A DNA stretch of 64,000 nt from CAYQNU01 sp964419055. Lineage in GTDB: Bacteria > Bacteroidota > Bacteroidia > Flavobacteriales_D > Parvicellaceae. How positions within the stretch are numbered: the first letter of the stretch is position 1; every line of letters begins with the position of its first letter. The position numbers and the translations under genes are program-made. The DNA is taken from the NCBI GenBank assembly GCA_964419055.1, contig CAYQNU010000005.1, positions 62,001-126,000 of the forward strand, read 5' to 3'. Shown in pieces: positions 9,517 to 18,057 of the stretch. Under the pieces are notes generated by a model. The model ran no database searches. It had not been told where the DNA came from and saw only the letters and a list, made by a program, of their open reading frames with translations.

Positions 9517-10998
9517 TTAGTTTCTTCTCCAAAAATAAGGGGAAAGTATTAATATAACGGTAAATAATTCCAATCTTCCCATCAACATTAAAATGGATAG
9601 CACCCATTTGGCTGCATCGGGTAAAATAGAAAAATTACCCATTGGACCTAATGCTCCTAAACCTGGACCAACGTTACCCAAACTTGTGGCTACACCACTT
9701 ATAGATTCATCAAAAGGAACGCCCAAAGCGGTTAATACAACGCTACCAAGAGTAAAAATGAACAGATATAAAAAGATAAAAGCCATCAAATTATAGATGA
9801 TAGTATTGGAAACCGGTTGTTTATTTAAATGCACTGGTATCACTGCTTTTGGATGCAATCTTCGCTTAAATTCCATTAAAGTGTTTTTAAGTAAAATAAC
9901 CACCCGAACTATTTTAATCCCACCACTGGTAGATCCTGCTGATGCTCCCGAAAAAAGCAATAAAAAAAAGATAAAACTAACCAAAGGTCCCCAAAGTAAA
10001 AAATCGGAAGTAGAAAAACCCGTTGTGGTCATAATACTGGTTAATTGAAACAAAACAGCTCTAAAGGTAGGTTCAATTTCTGTTGCACCCGATGTGCTGT
10101 AAACTATGGGTATTAGCAAGGCCGTTAATCCTAGCAGCGATAACCCATACCACTTGAATTCATCATTTTCCCAAATTCTAAAAAACTTCCTTTTAAGTCC
10201 AAAATAGATCAACGTAAAATTAGTACCTGAAATAAACATAAACAATATGATGATGTATTCGATAATAGGACTGTTGAATTCGGCTATGCTGCCATCTCTT
10301 GTCGAAAAACCACCCGTGGATACTGTTGCAAAAGAGTGATTGATGGCATCGAAAAAGGTCATGTCAAAAATCATCAAAAGTAACGTCTGTATAATAGTAA
10401 ACGCTAAATAAATAATCCAAAGCCTTTTTGCGGTTTCTTTTATTCTTGGATGTATTTTGTCTTTTGTTGGACCAGGAGCTTCCGCAACAAAAAGTTCCAT
10501 ACCCCCAATTCCCAATAAGGGTAAAATGGCTATGGTCAACACAATAATTCCCATTCCACCGATCCAATGGGTCATGCTTCTCCAAAAAAGTATGCTGTGC
10601 GGCATGTCCGATATTTTTGATCCTTCGCTACCCAAAATGGAAGCTCCTGTGGTTGTAAAACCCGACATGGTTTCAAAAAAGGCATCATGAATGCTTGGAA
10701 TAGCTCCAGATATGAGGTAGGGTAGACATCCAAAAATAGCCAATGATAACCAACCTAATGTTACGATTAGAAATCCTTCTCGTTTTTTAATTTCATCATT
10801 TTTATTAGCCAATGTATTGAAACGAAGAAACAAACCAAAGAATAGCGTAATGCCACAAGAAATTAAAAAAGACCAATGCACATCGTCACCATAATACAAC
10901 GAAAAAGGTATGGCTAAACTCATTAGAATACCGTTAATGATAATCAATGAACCCACTACATGAACTATAACTTTACCATTTATGAGTTGTTTTGACAT
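9517..10998 (-). CDS. trkH: Trk-type potassium uptake protein TrkH
   Basis: 493 residues, polytopic inner-membrane protein with the four-fold M-P-M arrangement of the SKT potassium transporters. Filter-like glycine stretches appear at TTTGASIL, STGGFSTRD, TTTGFSTSD and SLGNVGPG, matching the four degenerate TVGxG loops. The GASAGSTSGGIK segment before the third M2-like helix is typical of TrkH. It should form the K+ pore gated by the TrkA ring encoded 17 bp upstream. The start at 10998 gives a normal N-terminus directly followed by a membrane helix. Confidence 0.95.
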   Translation of the reverse strand: MSKQLINGKVIVHVVGSLIIINGILMSLAIPFSLYYGDDVHWSFLISCGITLFFGLFLRFNTLANKNDEIKKREGFLIVTLGWLSLAIFGCLPYLISGAIPSIHDAFFETMSGFTTTGASILGSEGSKISDMPHSILFWRSMTHWIGGMGIIVLTIAILPLLGIGGMELFVAEAPGPTKDKIHPRIKETAKRLWIIYLAFTIIQTLLLMIFDMTFFDAINHSFATVSTGGFSTRDGSIAEFNSPIIEYIIILFMFISGTNFTLIYFGLKRKFFRIWENDEFKWYGLSLLGLTALLIPIVYSTSGATEIEPTFRAVLFQLTSIMTTTGFSTSDFLLWGPLVSFIFFLLLFSGASAGSTSGGIKIVRVVILLKNTLMEFKRRLHPKAVIPVHLNKQPVSNTIIYNLMAFIFLYLFIFTLGSVVLTALGVPFDESISGVATSLGNVGPGLGALGPMGNFSILPDAAKWVLSILMLMGRLELFTVILILSPYFWRRN

Positions 10999-11015
10999 GG
11001 GTAATTTTTGATTAC

Positions 11016-12359
11016 TTATTGAAAGAATTTTTCAATTTTATTAATCGATTCTGTGAGCGAAAAAACTACCGCTTTGTCACCTGCCAACAATTGAAAGTTA
11101 CCGAATGGAATAAATGCAGCTTCACCTCTTATAACGCCTGCAACATTTGCCGTTTTAGGGAATTTAAGGTCCTTCAGCTGTGCTTGTGTAATTTGAGTAC
11201 CAGGTTTAACAATAAATTCAATAATTTCTGCGTCAACCCCATGTAAATTAGCTATTTCAGAGATTTCACCTTTTCTAACGTATTTAAAAATATTACTGGC
11301 AGCAATGATTTTTTTGTTTATAAGTGTATCAATTCCAATTGATTGTGAAAGATGAATGTAATCAATGTTTTCTACTCGAGCTATGGTTTTTTTAACACCG
11401 TGATTTTTGGCAACTAAAGAGGACATAATGTTGGTTTCTGAATCACTGGTAACTGCTATGAAAGCATCCATTTGAGAAAGACCTTCTTCTTCAAGACTTT
11501 CAACATCGCGAACATCCATATTTAAAACTAAGGTCTTTTTTAATTGACCAGCAATTTTTTCACATAAATTTCGGTCTTTTTCAATTAAGGTAACTTTGTA
11601 TTCTTTTTCCAATGCTTCGGCCGTCAATACACCAATTCTACTTCCTCCAAGAATCATTATGTCGTTGATTTCAAATACTTTTTTACCACACAAGTTAATG
11701 ATGTGATTTATGGATTGTTTGCAAGAAATGAAATAAACAATATCATTAGCCTTTATTAAAGTTGAAGAGGTAATTACAATAGTTTGCTCATTACGGTGAA
11801 TGGCAATAGGTTTAAATGATAAATTGGGGTTTAATGTTGAACTTTCAGCTACTGTTTTACCAGCTAACGGTGAAGTTGGTTCAATTCCAATTCCAAAAAC
11901 GGTTAATTTACCATTTTCAAATTCATAATCATCTGTAAAAACAGAATGTTTAATCAATCGGATGATTTCGTCTTTAACTAATTGAACGGGAGATATGATG
12001 GTGTCAATACCCAAATCTTTGTAAAACGTATTAAAATTCAACCGATTGGTTTCAATGCTGTCGGTTATTCTTGCAATGGTTCGTTTAGCACCTAATTTTT
12101 TCCCAATGATGGAAACTAGCAAATTAGTTTCCTCTGAAGAGGTAACCGCAATTAGCAATTCGCAATTAGAAATTTTTGCTTCTTGCAAAACATCAAAAGA
12201 CTTAGCATCACCTGCAATAGTAAATATGTCGAGGTGGGAAGAAATGTATTGTAAGCGTTCTTCATTTTGATCAATTAGATAGATATCTTTTGATTCACTT
12301 GAAAGCAATTTAGCTAGATGGTATCCTACTGCACCTGCTCCGGTAATGATGATATTCAT
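11016..12359 (-). CDS. trkA: Trk system potassium transporter regulatory subunit TrkA
   Basis: 447 residues made of two RCK halves. Each has a Rossmann NAD-binding motif: MNIIITGAGAVGYHLAKLL at the N-terminus, and IMILGGSRIGVLTAEAL near residue 230. Each Rossmann fold is followed by a TrkA-C domain. It is the cytosolic gating ring for TrkH, responding to nucleotides. It is the first gene of the trk operon, with a TACTTTTG -7 element 25 bp before the ATG. Length fits the usual 450-460 residues. Confidence 0.96.
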   Translation of the reverse strand: MNIIITGAGAVGYHLAKLLSSESKDIYLIDQNEERLQYISSHLDIFTIAGDAKSFDVLQEAKISNCELLIAVTSSEETNLLVSIIGKKLGAKRTIARITDSIETNRLNFNTFYKDLGIDTIISPVQLVKDEIIRLIKHSVFTDDYEFENGKLTVFGIGIEPTSPLAGKTVAESSTLNPNLSFKPIAIHRNEQTIVITSSTLIKANDIVYFISCKQSINHIINLCGKKVFEINDIMILGGSRIGVLTAEALEKEYKVTLIEKDRNLCEKIAGQLKKTLVLNMDVRDVESLEEEGLSQMDAFIAVTSDSETNIMSSLVAKNHGVKKTIARVENIDYIHLSQSIGIDTLINKKIIAASNIFKYVRKGEISEIANLHGVDAEIIEFIVKPGTQITQAQLKDLKFPKTANVAGVIRGEAAFIPFGNFQLLAGDKAVVFSLTESINKIEKFFQ

Positions 12360-12383
12360 TTAATCAATGCTTTTTTGAGTGCA

Positions 12384-12391
12384 CAAAAGTA
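12384..12391 (-). promoter_or_regulatory. -7 promoter element of the trk operon
   Basis: TACTTTTG (minus strand) fits TAnnTTTG and lies 25 bp upstream of trkA. No convincing -33 motif. A weak hairpin AAAATCTTA-TT-TAAGATTTT at 12425-12444 between it and corA may terminate corA transcripts. Confidence 0.45.
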
Positions 12392-12474
12392 ATGATATAA
12401 ATAGGTTTTTGCTTCGATTTATTAAAAATCTTATTTAAGATTTTCTCGGTTCCCATTATAAAATGGACACATTT

Positions 12475-13530
12475 CTAAAACCATTTCTTGCTTTTAAAAT
12501 AAAATAAAGGTCCAATTACCAAAATTAGCATTACTCCCAAAACAATAAAGTATCCACTTGGGTGACTCAATTCGGGCATGTATTCAAAGTTCATCCCGTA
12601 TACACCAGCAACAAAAGTTATAGGAATAAAAATACTCGAAATAATGGTTAATGTTTTCATTATTTCATTCAATTTTTGGCTTTGTAAAGAGAAAAATACA
12701 TTTGCTGCAGTTTCTAATTGTTTCGTTTGAAAATCCAATTCTTCGATTAATATGTTGGTGTGATCTTTTAAATCAACGAAATATTTTATGTTGGATGATT
12801 TGATGGCTTTGTGATCTGATTTTTCTACCGTAGTCAAAAATTCTCTGATAGGTGCCAAAGATCTTTTGATTCTATTTAATTGAATCTTAATATCTTCAAT
12901 TATTTCAATGTTAAAAGATTTTAAATTAGAAAGAATGTATTTATAATCTAATTTTTCAATTTCATCAAATGATTCATCGAGTTTTTGGTAATAATTTTCC
13001 AAAACGGCCTCTAACAAAGTGTACAACAAATAATCATGTCCCATTTGACAAATTATGCCTTTGTTTCCTTTAATACGCTCTCTAATGTGGCCAAAATGTT
13101 GTCCTCTTCTTTCCTGAAAACTCAATAAATAATTGGGGCCTAAAACAAAACTTATTTGATCAAATGCCAAATCGTCAATTTTACCGTTAACGGTTTTAAC
13201 ACTAAAAAAAATATAGTTTTCGTATTCTTGTACCTTAGGACGAATAGTGGTGTCTAAAATATTTTGAATAACTAATGAATCTAAGCATAAATAATTTCCA
13301 ATCTGTTCAATTATGGATTCATTATGAAGTCCGTGTAAATTAAACCAAGTATTATCCTTTTCAGAAATGTCAAACTTGAATTTTGAAAAATCAAAATCAT
13401 TTATTTCAGACAAAAATCCAGTTGCATCATAATTAATAGTTTGAGCTTCTATTTTTATGGATGTATTGTTTCCGTTGTAATTTTTTTTTGATGGTACTAC
13501 AGATTTGTTAGTTCTTCTTTTTTTGCTCAT
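12475..13530 (-). CDS. corA: Magnesium/cobalt transporter CorA
   Basis: 351 residues. The long N-terminal cytosolic domain ends in a membrane-proximal helix, followed by two C-terminal transmembrane segments. The signature loop YGMNFEYMPEL (about residues 313-323) contains the Gly-Met-Asn selectivity motif and the MPEL that CorA proteins share. The very C-terminus is basic (KSKKWF). It should form a pentameric Mg2+ channel in the inner membrane. It is 7 bp downstream of a small membrane-protein gene and probably transcribed with it from the promoter at 13731. Confidence 0.95.
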   Translation of the reverse strand: MSKKRRTNKSVVPSKKNYNGNNTSIKIEAQTINYDATGFLSEINDFDFSKFKFDISEKDNTWFNLHGLHNESIIEQIGNYLCLDSLVIQNILDTTIRPKVQEYENYIFFSVKTVNGKIDDLAFDQISFVLGPNYLLSFQERRGQHFGHIRERIKGNKGIICQMGHDYLLYTLLEAVLENYYQKLDESFDEIEKLDYKYILSNLKSFNIEIIEDIKIQLNRIKRSLAPIREFLTTVEKSDHKAIKSSNIKYFVDLKDHTNILIEELDFQTKQLETAANVFFSLQSQKLNEIMKTLTIISSIFIPITFVAGVYGMNFEYMPELSHPSGYFIVLGVMLILVIGPLFYFKSKKWF

Positions 13531-13537
13531 ACACTAA

Positions 13538-13690
13538 TTAATTACAACTTTTAAAAAATGAAAAGCCGACATAACCAAATACAATCCAAGCTATACCTTT
13601 TAATAAAAAGAAGGTAAAGCCAATCCAACCAATTTTTTTTAAGAATTTTTTGGTTTTATTTGTATCCGTTTCACTTGTAGGAGTAATCAT
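13538..13690 (-). CDS. Small single-span membrane protein (50 residues)
   Basis: ATG at 13690, stop at 13538-13540. The product starts MITPTSETDTNKTKKFLKK, continues with a hydrophobic segment (IGWIGFTFFLLKGIAWIVFG) and ends FFKSCN. The charged N-terminus and one helix suggest a small inner-membrane protein. Short proteins with a similar W-GF-FFL-KG pattern occur in Bacteroidota, but I do not know a function. A TACTTTTG -7 element 41 bp upstream makes it the first gene of a unit with corA, 7 bp on. A role alongside CorA is only inference from this spacing. Confidence 0.6.
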   Translation of the reverse strand: MITPTSETDTNKTKKFLKKIGWIGFTFFLLKGIAWIVFGYVGFSFFKSCN

Positions 13691-13730
13691 CTTATATTCA
13701 GCACAGATTAGAAGTCAAATTATCAGAATT

Positions 13731-13738
13731 CAAAAGTA
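13731..13738 (-). promoter_or_regulatory. -7 promoter element of the small ORF-corA unit
   Basis: TACTTTTG on the minus strand, 41 bp before the ATG of the 50-residue protein. It supports that small gene as the operon head. Confidence 0.45.
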
Positions 13739-13812
13739 CTTATTTTTGTTTTGTTGTAGGAAGGGTAAGTTACAAAATAGTTAACAAAATGACCAAAAGC
13801 AGCATAAATGAT

Positions 13813-16101
13813 TTATTTCAAAAAACGTTTATTAAATAAAATGTAACCAAAATTTATAATAAAACTGTATGGATTTTCTCGTGCCGTATAATAATTCACT
13901 CCGGCAGAAACGGGACCCAAAGGTGAATGATAAACAAAAGAGCCCGATCCAATGATGCTGCTTTCGCCCAAACCATCTTCATAATAAGCCTGATTAAAAC
14001 TATTGCTTTTTACGGCAAAGTAGGGCCTAAAATAATATCCTTCTAATCGAAAATCAATATTGGTAGCCAATTTAATTACAGACTGCAATCCTAAAGCACC
14101 ATAATTGAACGTTGAATGGTCACTTATGAAAAATGTTTTGCTTTCCGGTATGGGTTGAAAACTATGAGAGATAATAGTTGTGGCAGTATAATTGTCTAAA
14201 AATTTATTGGTGTAAATGGCAGCTAATTCTGTTGAAAAGCCCAATTGAAAAGTTCGATTGATTTTAAAATATTTTTGAGCTGAGATTTTACCTATCCACC
14301 ACGTTTGAAGTATGTTTTCGGCAGGTAAAGATAGAGCAGAGGTGCTACCAGGAGTTGAATTTTCTAAACCGTTAAAATATTTACCCGAAATAAATAGTCC
14401 AAAACCTTCAGAAGCATATTGTTTCCGATTGAGAGTGGATTGCTCATACAAAATAGATGCAACTGTACCGGTAAGTGTGGTTAAATCAGCGGTGTCACTT
14501 GGACTAAAATTGGCTGTTTGATAATAATTATTATCCAACTCACCGTATGCTCCTCCAATTGTAAGTTTGCCAAATGTGCTCACAGGTAATATTAAATCTA
14601 AACCAGCAAATTGTTCGTTTTCGATGATATAAGACGGTTTGGCTTCTTCAAAAAAGGTAGCAAAACTCTTAAAATAATCCCATCGATTATTAATTCCATA
14701 AGCTCTTAATGAAAAAGGATATTTGTAATTAAAATCAAATTTCACACTTCCTAAAATTGAACCGTAGTATTTTCCAAAATAGGAGTTAACTTCTGCACTC
14801 AATCCAATTTTACGCAAATTAAAATATTCAACACCTAAAAAGGCAGTATTTATGGGACTCGAAGAAAATACCCCTCCAAAACTTACGGCAAATGGTCGTT
14901 CCAACTGAACCTCCAATTCCAAGGTAAATTTCCCTGTTGATGGATTAAATACCGCAATGGGGTACATAAATTTTATCTTATTGTCTGCTATTAATCTAAA
15001 ATATCTCTTTTTCATTGTGGCTTCATCCACAAAATCGTCTTTATACATAAGAGATTTTCTAATAAATGATTGAATATATGGACTTGCTCCTTTTACCACT
15101 ATATTATCAAAAACCAATGGAATGGCTTTTTTGTGGAATTGATAACGCCTTTTCATTAATTCAGCAGGATTGCTTCTTTCGTGAATTATTGATTTAATGG
15201 AATCCATAATATTCATAGTGGCTTCATATCCTGCTTGTATGGCTTCATCAGCTCTATCAAAAGCGAATAGACTGATGTCTAATTTAGGTTCTAACAATAT
15301 ACCGTTATCACAGATTATGCTTGAGGGATTACGATTGATGATCATTGCTCGTAATTGTGAAAACACATCATCAGGATCTGGAGGACTTGCCGTATCTGAA
15401 AAATTAACTCCAATTATGATATCTGGAAAAAACTCGTCATACATAACATCTGTTGGGAAGTTATTATACAATCCGCCATCAAACATGAGTTTCCCGTTCA
15501 CTTTAATGGGCTTTAGATATCCCGGAAAAGTCATAGAAGCCCTAACCGATTGATATAAGTCACCCGACTTAAATACAACCGATTTTTTACTACTGATATC
15601 TGCAGCAATACAACGAAAGGGAACGAACAAACTATCAAAATTGTAATGGGCCGCTGCACTTATGGGTGCATAATTGGTCATACCTTCAAAATCAACTAAA
15701 ATGGGGTTTGTGAAATTAGTGGGTATTATTTTAGTTAGGGAGAAATCTTGGGTTAAACGAATTTTAATCCAATTGGCATCCAAACTTTCTTTTCTAAAAA
15801 AATGTTCAAATTCAGGTTCAATTCCACCAGTTGCCATTAAGAGATATTTAGGTGTTTGAACCAAAGAATCAATCATTTTGGGAGGAAGGCCCGCGGCATA
15901 CATTCCACCAACTAAAGCACCGGCACTTGTACCCGTAATGTAATCGATAGGAATATTGTTTTCTTCTAAAGCCTTTAAAACGCCAATATGCGCATATCCG
16001 TAAGCCCCACCACCACTCAGCACTAATCCCACTTTTTGACTAAAAAAAGGGTTAGATAAACATAAGATAAGCAGAGTTAAAATGAGTGGTTTTGGATTCA
16101 A
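13813..16101 (-). CDS. Patatin-like phospholipase with C-terminal outer-membrane barrel
   Basis: 762 residues. A signal peptide (to about residue 21, FFSQ) is followed by a patatin domain with oxyanion-loop LSGGGAYGYAHIG, nucleophile elbow GTSAG (S59) and the catalytic Asp in MFDGGLYNNFP. A middle segment near residues 310-380 has POTRA-like character (PLVFDNIVVKGASPY). The C-terminal 350 residues alternate aromatic beta strands and end FGYILFNKRFLK with a terminal aromatic-type strand, as in Omp85/BamA-family barrels. This is the PlpD-like (type Vd) layout: a lipase secreted or displayed through its own barrel. It is a single gene, with no obvious operon partner. Confidence 0.9.
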   Translation of the reverse strand: MNPKPLILTLLILCLSNPFFSQKVGLVLSGGGAYGYAHIGVLKALEENNIPIDYITGTSAGALVGGMYAAGLPPKMIDSLVQTPKYLLMATGGIEPEFEHFFRKESLDANWIKIRLTQDFSLTKIIPTNFTNPILVDFEGMTNYAPISAAAHYNFDSLFVPFRCIAADISSKKSVVFKSGDLYQSVRASMTFPGYLKPIKVNGKLMFDGGLYNNFPTDVMYDEFFPDIIIGVNFSDTASPPDPDDVFSQLRAMIINRNPSSIICDNGILLEPKLDISLFAFDRADEAIQAGYEATMNIMDSIKSIIHERSNPAELMKRRYQFHKKAIPLVFDNIVVKGASPYIQSFIRKSLMYKDDFVDEATMKKRYFRLIADNKIKFMYPIAVFNPSTGKFTLELEVQLERPFAVSFGGVFSSSPINTAFLGVEYFNLRKIGLSAEVNSYFGKYYGSILGSVKFDFNYKYPFSLRAYGINNRWDYFKSFATFFEEAKPSYIIENEQFAGLDLILPVSTFGKLTIGGAYGELDNNYYQTANFSPSDTADLTTLTGTVASILYEQSTLNRKQYASEGFGLFISGKYFNGLENSTPGSTSALSLPAENILQTWWIGKISAQKYFKINRTFQLGFSTELAAIYTNKFLDNYTATTIISHSFQPIPESKTFFISDHSTFNYGALGLQSVIKLATNIDFRLEGYYFRPYFAVKSNSFNQAYYEDGLGESSIIGSGSFVYHSPLGPVSAGVNYYTARENPYSFIINFGYILFNKRFLK

Positions 16102-16324
16102 AAGGGTATTTTTTTACAAAATTGATTAATTCAAACTGTTTATCCAAAGAAATAGTGCTAAAGTTTTATAAATAATTGGGTTAACAAAACAATAGATAAC
16201 TGCTCATTCTTTCAAAATTTGTAAAAAATAAATTGTACATTCAAAATATTGTTGTTTATTTGTCGGAAGATTTCCAAACAAAATGAACTAAGGAAATCAA
16301 TTATTAATTTTTTATTTTTATTTT

Positions 16325-16579
16325 ATGAACATTTTTGTAGCCAATTTGAACTATGGCATTACAGGTGAAGATTTGAAAGAAATCTTCGGAGAGTACGGAA
16401 ACGTAACATCAGCAAGAGTAGTAACTGATAGAGAAACTAGAAGATCTAAAGGTTTTGGTTTCGTAGAAATCGAAAGCGATTCTGATGCTCTTAAAGCAAT
16501 TGAGGAATTAAATGAAGCCTCAATTAAAGGAAGAAACATAGTAGTGAAAGTTGCTGAACCAAGCAAACCACGTGACTAG
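16325..16579 (+). CDS. RRM-type RNA-binding protein
   Basis: 84 residues, essentially one RNA-recognition motif. RNP2 is IFVANL at residues 2-7 and RNP1 is RSKGFGFVEI at about residues 40-49, both with the aromatic residues that stack on RNA. Small single-RRM proteins of this type occur in cyanobacteria and Bacteroidota, often linked to cold or general RNA metabolism. The partner RNAs are unknown. It has its own terminator 40 bp downstream and lies between divergent/convergent neighbours, so it is monocistronic. Confidence 0.93.
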   Translation: MNIFVANLNYGITGEDLKEIFGEYGNVTSARVVTDRETRRSKGFGFVEIESDSDALKAIEELNEASIKGRNIVVKVAEPSKPRD

Positions 16580-16618
16580 TTCTTTTTGTAATTGAGTAAG
16601 TTCTTACTTAATAACATT

Positions 16619-16654
16619 AAAAAGTCCAAGCGGTAACGTTTGGACTTTTTTGTT
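16619..16654 (+). terminator. Terminator of the RRM gene
   Basis: Nine-base stem aaagtccaa (16621-16629) with ttggacttt (16640-16648), preceded by A-rich sequence and followed by a T-run. Probably bidirectional, also serving the convergent 16679 gene. Confidence 0.85.
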
Positions 16655-16678
16655 TTTGGCATTTGGTGAAATTCAAAT

Positions 16679-17305
16679 CTATTTCTCTTTCATTCTATAA
16701 ACAGGCTCGAAATACGTTTCATTGAAAAAATCAATAAAGTACAAATTATCAAATCCATTAGGAAGTTTACGGGTAGGATAAATATCCTCTTTTACTGTGT
16801 TGGTAAAAATATGTTTGAGTAATTCGGTGCAATAATATTGAGTAGTATCGTCCAAATTAAATTGATAGTCAAATGTTTTTTCCATTTTTACATATCTCAT
16901 AGCATCTTTCTGCATGAGGTTCAATATTGAATCCGAATAATTAGGACGGATAATGATTATTGAAGAATCTATTGCATGAGCAACAAATTTATTTAAAGTA
17001 CACGGTTGCACTCCGTCTCTTCCATTATAATCGTCACTAATGGCGTGGATTACATACAAAGATGTATCTGATTTGATTACCATCCCGCAATGAGAGAGAG
17101 GTATTTCTTCATTCAAAATTTGAATCAATTGTGAACTTAATATTCCATTGCCTTTTCTCAAAATGATTTCTCCTCCTTTAAGTTGATCAATCACTTCCTC
17201 TGGTAAGGTTGGGATAATTTTAGAAGGTTTTTCTTGCGTTGTTCCTGTGCAACCCGAAGCCGCAATGATTAAGATAAAAACTATAAAGCATAGCGTATTT
17301 TTCAT
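16679..17305 (-). CDS. YiiX/YebB-like permuted NlpC/P60 lipoprotein
   Basis: 208 residues from the ATG at 17305 (MKNTLCFIVFILIIAASGC), a lipoprotein signal with the lipobox ending at Cys19. ATGs at 17329 and 17314 exist, but the outer one overlaps the preceding terminator. The fold is the circularly permuted papain-like amidase: the conserved His is in IPLSHCGMVI, before the catalytic Cys in QYYCTELLKHIF, and the Asp-rich HAISDDYNGRDGVQ lies between. Members hydrolyse amide or peptidoglycan-type bonds at the cell envelope. The substrate is unknown. Monocistronic, between two terminators. Confidence 0.8.
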   Translation of the reverse strand: MKNTLCFIVFILIIAASGCTGTTQEKPSKIIPTLPEEVIDQLKGGEIILRKGNGILSSQLIQILNEEIPLSHCGMVIKSDTSLYVIHAISDDYNGRDGVQPCTLNKFVAHAIDSSIIIIRPNYSDSILNLMQKDAMRYVKMEKTFDYQFNLDDTTQYYCTELLKHIFTNTVKEDIYPTRKLPNGFDNLYFIDFFNETYFEPVYRMKEK

Positions 17306-17326
17306 GAAATTCATATTGCTATTAAA

Positions 17327-17366
17327 CAAAAAATCCCTTCTAAGATAACTTAAAAGGGATTTTATA
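17327..17366 (-). terminator. Terminator of the DUF4878-like lipoprotein gene
   Basis: Perfect stem aaatccctt (17331-17339) with aagggattt (17354-17362), flanked by A- and T-rich tracts. It lies just after the stop of the 17384 gene. Confidence 0.8.
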
Positions 17367-17383
17367 ATTATTTGAATTAAAAA

Positions 17384-17869
17384 TTACATTTCTTCTTCAA
17401 CAGCAGGAACTTCCACAGGAACTTCCATATCCATTCCTTCACCATCCATCATTGGGTCCATTTCCACATCCATTCCTTCATCCATACCTTCTAATCCAGC
17501 ATCTTTTTTGAAATCTACTAACCAATTTCCGTCAACTTTTTTCAAGTTGTAAGTAGTTCCCATTTTTTCAGCAGCAGCAGCATCTTCGTAAGTTACCTCA
17601 CAAGTACAGTTGTCACCATCTTCTTTACATTCGATAGATTTGATTTTAACTTCAGCTTTTTTCTCATCTTTTGGAGCCATAGCCATCATTCCTTTGATAC
17701 CATCAATTATTTCGTGAGATTCTTTTGTAGCCAATTCTTTAGCAGCATCCCATTCTTGGTTAGCGAAAGCTGTTACAAATGCTTCAGTAACCGCTTTTGG
17801 ATCTTGTTTGTTAATTCCGCAAGCTGTGAATAAAGAAGCGGCAACAAATAACATTAAAACTTTTTTCAT
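17384..17869 (-). CDS. DUF4878-like lipoprotein with acidic Met-rich tail
   Basis: 161 residues. The signal MKKVLMLFVAASLFTAC has a clear lipobox (LFTA-C17), so the protein should be lipid-anchored in the envelope. Residues about 25-115 fit the DUF4878/NTF2-like lipoprotein pattern (DPKAVTEAFVTAFANQEWDAA, then a beta-rich half with CKEDGDNCTCEV and GNWLVDF). The last 35 residues are a low-complexity tail of Met, Asp, Glu and Pro-Val, which could bind metal or be disordered. The function of the family is unknown. A TACATTTG -7 element and a strong terminator bracket it as a single-gene transcript. Confidence 0.8.
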   Translation of the reverse strand: MKKVLMLFVAASLFTACGINKQDPKAVTEAFVTAFANQEWDAAKELATKESHEIIDGIKGMMAMAPKDEKKAEVKIKSIECKEDGDNCTCEVTYEDAAAAEKMGTTYNLKKVDGNWLVDFKKDAGLEGMDEGMDVEMDPMMDGEGMDMEVPVEVPAVEEEM

Positions 17870-17900
17870 TGTAATTTTTTTTGATTTTTTATTAAGGCTG

Positions 17901-17908
17901 CAAATGTA
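17901..17908 (-). promoter_or_regulatory. -7 promoter element of the DUF4878-like gene
   Basis: TACATTTG on the minus strand, 31 bp before the start codon. It matches TAnnTTTG. Confidence 0.45.
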
Positions 17909-18057
17909 GTTAAATTTTTAAAGTAATTCGTTAAAATTTGTAAAAAAAAGAGTTAATAATGTAACCAATTTAAAAATATACTTCAATCAAATAATGTATT
18001 TTAGTTATACAAATCGAACTTATCCTTTCTTTTTGAAAAGTAAACATAAATAATAAC

